Source of the DNA: Clostridia bacterium
GTDB taxonomy: Bacteria > Bacillota > Clostridia > Christensenellales > Borkfalkiaceae
Reading direction: 5' to 3'
Assembly: GCA_017625565.1 (NCBI GenBank)
Contig: JAGAKN010000014.1
Location: 1 to 64,000 of the forward strand
DNA: 64,000 nucleotides
Part shown: piece by piece, positions 1 through 7,448 of the stretch
How the letters are laid out: every line of letters starts with the position of its first letter
Position numbering within the stretch: position 1 is the stretch's first letter
Notes under the pieces: generated by a model
Told to the model about the DNA's origin: nothing
The model's database searches: none
What the model saw: only the letters and a program-made list of their open reading frames with translations
Position numbers and translations under genes: made by a program

Positions 1-1
1 G

Positions 2-520
2 GAAGGCGAAATCGCGGGTGAAATGTTCCAAATCGTCAAAGAAGGCGAAAGCGGGACGGAGATCGAAGCCGTACCTGCTCCGAACTGGGTGTTTGACAGC
101 TGGTTAGAGTTGGAAGACGACGATCCGAATAAGACGAACCCTGTTCATACAGCAAATAACGTGAAAAAGCACGTGGTATTGACGGCGGTGTTCATCGAGC
201 TGACGGATGAAATGGAACAAGACGGTGACGGGGAAGGCGAAGAAGGTGAAAGTGACGAAGCCGACCAAAGTGAAAAGTTGCCGTCCGATCAAGAAGGTGA
301 AAGCCAGCAAAAGCCGGGCGATTCTGATGATTCTGGCGAAGGCGGTGGGGCAGGCGGTGCGCCGTCGCCCAACGGAATGATTATTGACGGGAAAACGCAA
401 TACGGCGACGAAATCGACGCGACGCAAGGCGAAGCGGAAAGCGACGTTTCACAAGATAGCGATCTGGAGGGCGAAGTAGGCGACATCATCGGCGATTACT
501 ACGGCTCTATTCAAAACTAA
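2..520 (+). CDS. C-terminal part of an exported InlB-repeat, acidic low-complexity protein (5' truncated)
   Basis: The reading frame is open to the left edge, so the true start lies outside the window; the ATG at 23 is internal. The visible part begins with one divergent InlB B-repeat unit (an aromatic core around NWVFDSW and closing with LTAVF, within about residues 8-62 of the visible frame). This passes into a strongly acidic Gly/Ser/Glu/Asp-rich stretch and ends in a short tail without a membrane helix or LPXTG motif. InlB-type repeats are typical of surface proteins. The gene ends 35 bases before the MoxR gene and probably starts or continues that operon, so it may be a surface partner of the vWA proteins. 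Function unknown. Confidence 0.6.
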   Translation, partial: EGEIAGEMFQIVKEGESGTEIEAVPAPNWVFDSWLELEDDDPNKTNPVHTANNVKKHVVLTAVFIELTDEMEQDGDGEGEEGESDEADQSEKLPSDQEGESQQKPGDSDDSGEGGGAGGAPSPNGMIIDGKTQYGDEIDATQGEAESDVSQDSDLEGEVGDIIGDYYGSIQN

Positions 521-555
521 AAAATAAAACATTTATAGATAAAGGATAAAAAATC

Positions 556-1554
556 ATGGTTACAGAAAAAGACATCGAACAATTCAGCGAACAATGTAAG
601 AAGATTTTTGAACAGGTTTCCCGCGACGTAATCGGTCAAAAGGAAGTCGTTGAAGGCACGATCATCGCAATGATCGCAGGCGGGAACGTATTGCTTGAAG
701 GTGTTCCCGGGGTAGGGAAAACCCGTTTGGTTAGAACGCTTGGTCGAGTATTCGATTTGCCGTTCTCCCGTATTCAGTTCACGCCCGACTTGATGCCTGC
801 AGACGTCACGGGTACGAATATTATCGTAAAAGACGAAAGTGGGAACTCAACGTTCAGTTTTCAACCCGGTCCGATTTTCAGTAATATTATTCTTGCCGAC
901 GAAATCAACCGTGCGACGCCGAAAACACAATCGGCTTTGCTCGAAGCCATGCAAGAACATACCGTCACCGTTATGGGTACGTCGAGAAAGTTGAACGAAC
1001 CGTTCTTCGTATTGGCAACGCAAAACCCGATCGAACAAGACGGTACGTATCCTTTGCCCGAAGCGCAAATGGACCGTTTCATGTTCAAATTGTTGGTGCC
1101 CAACCCCAGCCTTGACGAATTGATGGCAATCGTCACGATGACGCAAAAAACGATGGAAGAAGTTGCGGAATGCGTTTGCAGTGGTGAAGAATTGCTTAAG
1201 ATGCGTGAAACGGCGAACCAAATCCCCGTAGCGGACGAAGTGCTCCGTTATGCGATGATTATGACGTCGGCGACGCATCCCGACAGCGAATGCGCGACGG
1301 TAGCTGCGAAGAAGTACGTACGCGTCGGCGCGTCCCCCCGTGCAGGTCAAGCTTTGATCTCCGCGGCGAAGGTTATGGCGCTCATCAAAGGCAGATTTAA
1401 CGTTTCCTATTCGGATATCAACGAATTGGCGTATCCCGTACTCCGTCACCGTATCAAGTTGAACTTCGAAGCGATTGCGGAACGCGTAAGCTCGGATGAC
1501 GTAATCCGTATGATCGTAGAAGAAGTTAGCAAAAACCCCAAGTATAAGAAATAA
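556..1554 (+). CDS. MoxR-family AAA+ ATPase
   Basis: 332 residues, the usual length for MoxR. Walker A is GVPGVGKT (residues 49-56), Walker B is LADE (113-116) followed by INRA, and sensor 1 lies in the ATQNP segment, followed by the family motif GTYPLPEAQMDRF. MoxR ATPases act as chaperones that assemble or activate vWA-domain proteins. The next three genes are a DUF58 protein and two membrane vWA proteins, the classic MoxR/Bat arrangement. The start follows an AAAGGA ribosome site. Cytosolic. The family is certain; the client is inferred from gene order. Confidence 0.95.
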   Translation: MVTEKDIEQFSEQCKKIFEQVSRDVIGQKEVVEGTIIAMIAGGNVLLEGVPGVGKTRLVRTLGRVFDLPFSRIQFTPDLMPADVTGTNIIVKDESGNSTFSFQPGPIFSNIILADEINRATPKTQSALLEAMQEHTVTVMGTSRKLNEPFFVLATQNPIEQDGTYPLPEAQMDRFMFKLLVPNPSLDELMAIVTMTQKTMEEVAECVCSGEELLKMRETANQIPVADEVLRYAMIMTSATHPDSECATVAAKKYVRVGASPRAGQALISAAKVMALIKGRFNVSYSDINELAYPVLRHRIKLNFEAIAERVSSDDVIRMIVEEVSKNPKYKK

Positions 1555-1578
1555 TTGACGCATTAGTGGAGCAAACAC

Positions 1579-2478
1579 ATGAAAGGATCGTATTTGAGCG
1601 ACAAGTTTTTCAGTCGTTTAGAGACTATGTCTTTAAATTTAAAATCCAGCTTATCGGGATATTTCGGCGGTAAGCATCTTGTTAGTACATACGGACAAAC
1701 GGTAGAATTTGCCGACTTCCGCGAGTATCAACTTGGTGACGATATCCGTCGGATCGACTGGAATTTGTTTAGTCGTTTTGAGAAGTACTTTTTAAAATTG
1801 TTTACGGACGAACGACAAATGCAAGTCCAAATTTTCTTGGATTGTTCCGCGTCAATGGGAAAAGAAGATCCCCAAAAAGGGGCGTATTCGATTGCGACTG
1901 CAGCAGCGTTGGGATTTTTGGCTGTCCATAATATGGATAAAGTTTCGTTCAATTTTATGAAAGGCGAAACGGCTGAAAACCCGTATGGAACGATCGTTGG
2001 TAAAACGGCGTTTTTCCGCGCGATCGGCGATATGGAAAAGATGGAGTTCGTAGACGATTCGGATATCGAAGCTTGTGTAAAAAATTGCCCCGACACGGGC
2101 AGAAACAACGGTTTGACGGTGATTGTTTCCGATTTCTTTACGGAAAGTAATTGGAAAAAAGCCGTGGACTATTTATGCTATCACAAACGTCAAGTTTTGC
2201 TTGTGCAAGTGCTTTCTCCGCAGGAAATCGATCCCAGTTATGACGGGCGCGTCAACATGATCGACTCGGAATCAGTGGATATTTCGGATACGAAGAATAT
2301 GAAGTTGAAAATTACGCGCAGTATGCAAAAGGCGTATGAAGAAGCATTGAACGACTTCCGCGAAGATATGAAAACGTTTTGTTCGAAACGTGGGGTCGAT
2401 TATATTTCTATCAGTTCGGATACACCGATTGAGAAGGTGTTATTCGGTGAGTTGTTAAAAGTAGGTATTATGGCATGA
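1579..2478 (+). CDS. DUF58 domain protein (vWA-like)
   Basis: 299 residues. The DUF58 signature FADFREYQLGDDIRRIDW lies at residues 44-61, and a vWA-like metal site DCSASMG at 88-94. DUF58 proteins are near-constant partners of MoxR ATPases, probably as the scaffold or target between ATPase and membrane vWA proteins. No signal peptide or helix is seen. A TGGAG ribosome site precedes the ATG. The last codons overlap the next start by four bases (ATGA), which suggests translational coupling with the following gene. Confidence 0.93.
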   Translation: MKGSYLSDKFFSRLETMSLNLKSSLSGYFGGKHLVSTYGQTVEFADFREYQLGDDIRRIDWNLFSRFEKYFLKLFTDERQMQVQIFLDCSASMGKEDPQKGAYSIATAAALGFLAVHNMDKVSFNFMKGETAENPYGTIVGKTAFFRAIGDMEKMEFVDDSDIEACVKNCPDTGRNNGLTVIVSDFFTESNWKKAVDYLCYHKRQVLLVQVLSPQEIDPSYDGRVNMIDSESVDISDTKNMKLKITRSMQKAYEEALNDFREDMKTFCSKRGVDYISISSDTPIEKVLFGELLKVGIMA

Positions 2479-4466
2479 CACTGTTAACCCCCTTAGGGTT
2501 GTTGGGTTTGCTTGCGATTGTTGTATTGATTATCATTTACATCATTCGCCCCAACTTCCAACAAAAGATGGTTTCCACAACGTTCGTTTGGAAATTGAGT
2601 TTAAAATATCGAAAGAAACGTATTCCGGTAAGCAAACTTCGGAACTTTCTTTTGATACTTTGTCAAGTGTTGATTTTAGCAAGTTGCGCTTGGATGTTGG
2701 CGAAACCTGCGACGGCAGAAAAGTCGTCGACGAACGATAGCGAAGTGATCGCGGTGATCGATTCGTCAGCGAGTATGCGCGCGGAAACGGCAGGAGAAAC
2801 CCGATTTGTTCGCGCGGTCGACCAAGTGATTGAACTTACAAAAAGCACCTATAACAAAGGTGGCGTTGTGTCCGTAGTCATTGCGGATGCAGAGCCTTAT
2901 TTCTTGATGCAACGTGTTGAAGTCGATAAAAAAGACGAATTATTACAAGCGTTAGAAGCGTTAACCACCAACGAATCGGCTTGTTCGTACGGGAAGTCGA
3001 ACATCGATAGCGCGATGGGGCTTTGTGAAACGCTCATCAACGAAAACCCCGCGGCGCAAGTCTATCTTTATACGGATAAGACGTACGATTTTGCTGACGT
3101 GAAAGTGAAAATGCCTTCCGTTTGTTTGGAAGAATGGAACGCGGCAATTTTGGATTCCTACGCGGAAATGCAGGACGGGTATTATACGTTCTACGTGGAC
3201 GTTGCCTGCTACGGCGCGAATATGGATTTGCAGTTGACGGTAGAAGTCGACAATGCAAACCCCGAATATACGACGGGCGAAGGGCGATTGATCACGTATG
3301 AAGAAATCGTCACGTGCAACAACGGGAAAACTACCCGCTTGGCGTTCATTAACAGCGCGATTTATCAACCGAACGAAGAAGATACTTCGACGATTTATAT
3401 TCCATTGGACATGGATGAATGCGTATATTCCTATAACGAAGTGCATCTTTCCATCAAGGACGCGCAAACGGGCGATTTCTTGGAAGATTCGATTGAAAAG
3501 GACAACAATTTCTATATTTACGGCGGGCAAAAGGAAAAATTGCGCGTACAATACGTCAGCTCCCTGCCCAACCCGTTCTTTAGTAATATCCTGTTGGTTT
3601 TGAAAGAAAATTACAGCGAGCATTGGGATATGGAAGTTGTAGAAGTCAAGCAAGGTCAACAACCTGCAACCGAAGGGTTCGATTTCTATCTTTTTGAACA
3701 TACGATGCCTTCCGCTATGCCCAACGACGGTGTCGTATTCTTGGTAGATCCGCAATCTACGCCGATGTCGTCGGGGATAAATTTGCTTGGAAAATGGCAA
3801 TTTAAAGATCCGCATACGACGTTGACGGAAGAAATGTCCGATCATCCGCTTATGAAATACGTGACGGGGGAAGATATTACGGTCAGCCAGTATACGCGCG
3901 CGGTCTTTGATCCTGCATACGATTACGAAGTGTTAATGTCTGTGGACGAATATCCCGTATTGTTGGCAAAGAATACTCCGAAATCCAAGGTGGCGTTGTT
4001 GATGTTTGACTTGCACTACTCCAACTTAGGGATTATGAAGGATTTCCCCATTTTGATGCATAATATGTTTCAATATTTCTTGCCTTCGATGGTAGAGAAA
4101 AACGTATTCGATATCGGCGAAACGGTAAAACTGCAAGCGCGTAGCGAATCGTTGACGATTTTCTCGCCAGCAGGGGAAGAAATAAAAACGTTTACGGAAT
4201 TCCCGGGCAATTATCAATTTGTAGAACCGGGTACGTATACGTTAGAACAAAGCGAGTTCTTTGAAAAGACGTTGGACCCTGAAAAGATTTACGTGCAATT
4301 GCCTGCTGAAGAATGTAATATTTGGGCGCATGACGAAACGTTTAGTACCCCGTACACCAAGGAAGTGGAAGGGACAAACTATAAATATTGGTTATTCTAT
4401 ATTGCGGCAGGTTTGGTGGCGCTACTCTTTATCGAGTGGTGGCTTCAATGTCGAGATACAATGTAA
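2475..4466 (+). CDS. BatA-type membrane protein with vWA domain
   Basis: 663 residues. Two N-terminal hydrophobic segments (about 6-24 and 57-77) have the BatA layout, with a basic linker between them. A vWA domain follows with an intact metal-site motif DSSAS at 96-100. A long central region of beta-rich sequence follows, then a C-terminal helix near residues 637-656 just before the end. Most of the protein should be outside the membrane. It is coupled to the DUF58 gene (4-base overlap) and followed 15 bases later by a second vWA membrane protein. By family these are effectors or sensors worked by MoxR; the substrate is unknown. Confidence 0.88.
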   Translation: MTLLTPLGLLGLLAIVVLIIIYIIRPNFQQKMVSTTFVWKLSLKYRKKRIPVSKLRNFLLILCQVLILASCAWMLAKPATAEKSSTNDSEVIAVIDSSASMRAETAGETRFVRAVDQVIELTKSTYNKGGVVSVVIADAEPYFLMQRVEVDKKDELLQALEALTTNESACSYGKSNIDSAMGLCETLINENPAAQVYLYTDKTYDFADVKVKMPSVCLEEWNAAILDSYAEMQDGYYTFYVDVACYGANMDLQLTVEVDNANPEYTTGEGRLITYEEIVTCNNGKTTRLAFINSAIYQPNEEDTSTIYIPLDMDECVYSYNEVHLSIKDAQTGDFLEDSIEKDNNFYIYGGQKEKLRVQYVSSLPNPFFSNILLVLKENYSEHWDMEVVEVKQGQQPATEGFDFYLFEHTMPSAMPNDGVVFLVDPQSTPMSSGINLLGKWQFKDPHTTLTEEMSDHPLMKYVTGEDITVSQYTRAVFDPAYDYEVLMSVDEYPVLLAKNTPKSKVALLMFDLHYSNLGIMKDFPILMHNMFQYFLPSMVEKNVFDIGETVKLQARSESLTIFSPAGEEIKTFTEFPGNYQFVEPGTYTLEQSEFFEKTLDPEKIYVQLPAEECNIWAHDETFSTPYTKEVEGTNYKYWLFYIAAGLVALLFIEWWLQCRDTM

Positions 4467-4481
4467 GGGAGGCGAAAGAAA

Positions 4482-7373
4482 ATGCGTAATTTTAAAATCG
4501 TTTTTGATCAACCCTTACTACTCTTATTATTAATCCCTGCGTTATTCTTTACGTTGTTGCCGTATTTTAGGCTTTCCAAACGCTATAGAAAAACGCGTAA
4601 TCGTATCACGTCGATGGCGTTGCACTTTACGACGATGTTGTTGGCAATTTGCGTGCTTTCGGGGATCTACTTTACTTATGAAGTGCCTAATTCTAAGAAC
4701 GAGTTAATCTTACTCGTCGACGTTTCTGATACGGAAAACGTGTCCGAAGAAACTCGGGACGAGTTTGTGTATACCGTTTTGTCCAACTGCGAAGGTAGCG
4801 GTGTAAAAGTTGGGATTGTCACGTTCGGCTACGACCAAGAATACGCCGTACCGATGACGGATAATATCGGTAGCGTTTACGACCGGTATGTGGAGTCTTT
4901 GCAATCCGATCTTCCGGATACGTCGGCAACCAACCTTGCAAGCGCGTTGCGCTATACGAGAGATTTGTTTGAAAAACCTGAAAACGCGAAGATCGTCGTG
5001 ATTACGGACGGGAAAGAAACGGATGAAGACGCAAAAAGCGTGATCCGTTCCGTTTCGGCGAAAGGGATTCGCGTGGATACGGCTTACGTGGCGTCGAGCT
5101 ACGTTGGCGACGACGTACAAGTAAAAGATATCACGTTGCCCGATTATCACGTGGGTGTCAACGAAGAATGTTCGATCAGCGTAAAAGTACAAAGCAACGT
5201 AGAAACCTCGGTGACTGTCACGCTTTTGGATAACGGAACGAAGAATGACGCAACGGGCGTACAAACGGTTGACTTGGGTGTCGGCGAACATATCGTCACG
5301 TTTAAGCACACGTTTACGTCGGATGAGTTGCACGAACTTACTTTTGCGTTGGATTCCGTGGATTTAATGGAACAAAACAATCAATATTCTACCTATTTGT
5401 ATTTGCAAGAATTTAAGAGTGTGTTAATTCTTGAACGTGAAGACGGGGAATCGAAAGAAATTGTTTCGATGCTCAATCCCAACGGCAACGAGGTAGAAGG
5501 CGCGTATACGATCGATATTATGGATTTCGAAGCTTCGACCGTGCCGCTGACACTCGACGGTTTGCGGAAATACGATCAAGTGATTTTGAACAATATTTCC
5601 AACCCAGAATTAAAGAGCGTGATGAACGCAGAAACGCAAGAAACGTTGGATATACTCTTGGAACGCTACGTACGTGAAATCGGCGGTGGCTTATTGACGG
5701 TCGGTGGGAACGACGAAAACGACGAATCCAACGTATATAATCAAGATACCATGTACGGATCGTTGTACCAACAAATGTTGCCTGTAGAAGCGATTTCGTA
5801 TACTCCGCCCGTCGGTGTTATGATCGTCGTGGACGTATCGGGATCGATGTTGGGCGGTTCGGTTGGCGAACGTCCTTTAGACTGGGCTATTGCCGGCGCG
5901 TTGACGTGTTTAGAACCGGACGTCTTGACGGAAAGAGATTACATTGGGCTTATGACGCTCGATACCGTGTACGGAAAAATCTTGCCTTTGACAAGTTTGA
6001 CGCAACGGGATCTTATCCGTGACAGATTGTTGGCTTTGCAAGACGTTGAAGGTGGCGGTACGAACTATGCGAACGCGCTCAAAAGTGCCGCGCAAGAATT
6101 GAATACGAACAAAAAAATCGCGAAAAAACACATCATTATCGTTTCGGACGGTGGCGTAGGCGATTACGCCGACACCATGGCTGCGGTAGAAAATATCTAT
6201 AACAGAAGCAACGTCAGTATTTCGATGATCGGGATTGGGATTAAACCGACTACGATTGATCCCGAGGCAACCGACCCGTTTAATAAAATGCTTGTATTGA
6301 CGGGAAAAGGCGGTGGGGAATTGAGTCCCGTACCCGAAAAGGGCGCTGCGATGGTTGACGAACTCCGCGAAGAATTGAAGATGCCCGTTATCGAAGCGAT
6401 CAACGAAAGAGAGCCGTTTGCTCCCCGCTTTTCCAACGAATTCTCGCCCTTATTAAACGGGGTGGAACGTGGAGAAGGCATTGACGAAAACCGTATGATC
6501 GTCAATCTCGACGCGTTCTACGGCGTGAAAAAGAAGGAAGCAGCGGAAGTCGTGTTGGAAACGGACTACGGCGCGCCTTTATACGCGCAATGGAAGTACG
6601 GCAAGGGTATGGTCGGTTCGTTTATGTTCGATTTGAAGGGGAATTGGTCGCAAGAGTTCATTTCGGACGAAAGCGGTAAACAATTCGTACGCAACGTCGT
6701 CAAGAATTTGATGCCGTTAGAAGATATCGAGCCGAATACGATCCGCTTGGAAATCAGCGAAGATAACTACACGAATCAACTTAGCGTATACACGACGTTG
6801 AAGAACGGAGAATACGTGAAAGGGGAAATTGTAAACGTGTCCAATCCGGAACTTGGCGCGCTTTCCACCAACGAAATTACGTCGGGTTCGAGAACGGAGT
6901 TAAGGAAAAAACCGTTCTACGTCACATCCAACTTAGCGTCGTCCAACCGATACAGTCGTTGTGATTTCGTCGTGAGAGAGAGCGGTTTGTATCAAATTAC
7001 CGTCACGAAATATAATTCGGATGGCGAAGTGATTGCTACGGCGGAAACGTTTAAGACGTTCTCGTATTCGGAAGAGTACGATACCGCTTTGGGGAGTGAG
7101 AACGATGCGTTGGAGTTGTTAAATGCTCTTGCAAAGAGTGGGAACGGCTCTCGAATCATCGATTTGGAAGACCCTGTGGAAATTTTGGACGGTTTCGCGG
7201 AAGATTTACGTCGGACGTTCGATCCGAAACTGATCATGATCATTCTTGCAATTATCTTGTTCTTGTTGGATATTGCCGTTCGGAAGTTCAAGTTCAAGTG
7301 GCCACACGAGTTAATCCGCGAATACAAAGCGAAGAAAGCGACCCAAAATAAGGAAAACGACCAAAACAAATAA
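4482..7373 (+). CDS. large membrane protein with two vWA-like domains flanking a GATase1-like fold
   Basis: 963 residues. Two N-terminal helices (about 11-30 and 46-66) are followed by a vWA-like domain whose metal motif is degenerate (DVSDT at 80-84). Next come a beta-sandwich-like stretch and a glutamine-amidotransferase-like region (about 310-440, with GGGLLTVGG), then a second vWA domain with an intact DVSGSM motif (451-456). A C-terminal helix lies at about 916-935, then a basic tail. This layout is known from Bat-like and YegL-like membrane proteins next to MoxR genes. The ribosome site is AAGGGAGG. It is the last gene of the operon. Confidence 0.85.
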   Translation: MRNFKIVFDQPLLLLLLIPALFFTLLPYFRLSKRYRKTRNRITSMALHFTTMLLAICVLSGIYFTYEVPNSKNELILLVDVSDTENVSEETRDEFVYTVLSNCEGSGVKVGIVTFGYDQEYAVPMTDNIGSVYDRYVESLQSDLPDTSATNLASALRYTRDLFEKPENAKIVVITDGKETDEDAKSVIRSVSAKGIRVDTAYVASSYVGDDVQVKDITLPDYHVGVNEECSISVKVQSNVETSVTVTLLDNGTKNDATGVQTVDLGVGEHIVTFKHTFTSDELHELTFALDSVDLMEQNNQYSTYLYLQEFKSVLILEREDGESKEIVSMLNPNGNEVEGAYTIDIMDFEASTVPLTLDGLRKYDQVILNNISNPELKSVMNAETQETLDILLERYVREIGGGLLTVGGNDENDESNVYNQDTMYGSLYQQMLPVEAISYTPPVGVMIVVDVSGSMLGGSVGERPLDWAIAGALTCLEPDVLTERDYIGLMTLDTVYGKILPLTSLTQRDLIRDRLLALQDVEGGGTNYANALKSAAQELNTNKKIAKKHIIIVSDGGVGDYADTMAAVENIYNRSNVSISMIGIGIKPTTIDPEATDPFNKMLVLTGKGGGELSPVPEKGAAMVDELREELKMPVIEAINEREPFAPRFSNEFSPLLNGVERGEGIDENRMIVNLDAFYGVKKKEAAEVVLETDYGAPLYAQWKYGKGMVGSFMFDLKGNWSQEFISDESGKQFVRNVVKNLMPLEDIEPNTIRLEISEDNYTNQLSVYTTLKNGEYVKGEIVNVSNPELGALSTNEITSGSRTELRKKPFYVTSNLASSNRYSRCDFVVRESGLYQITVTKYNSDGEVIATAETFKTFSYSEEYDTALGSENDALELLNALAKSGNGSRIIDLEDPVEILDGFAEDLRRTFDPKLIMIILAIILFLLDIAVRKFKFKWPHELIREYKAKKATQNKENDQNK

Positions 7374-7404
7374 AAGTTTCTCACGCACACGTCGTAGAGA
7401 AAAC

Positions 7405-7445
7405 TGCCTAAATAGGCAACGTTTCGTTTGTTGCCTAAAGGAGGT
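7405..7445 (+). promoter_or_regulatory. possible three-segment alternative hairpin leader next to the ribosome site
   Basis: Three short segments can pair in two exclusive ways. TGCCTA (7405-7410) pairs with TAGGCA (7413-7418). Alternatively TAGGCAAC (7413-7420) pairs with GTTGCCTA (7430-7437). The second hairpin ends directly before the AAAGGAGG ribosome site of the lipoprotein gene at 7449. Pairings are read from the sequence; a switch role is inference. Confidence 0.4.
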
Positions 7446-7448
7446 TGT

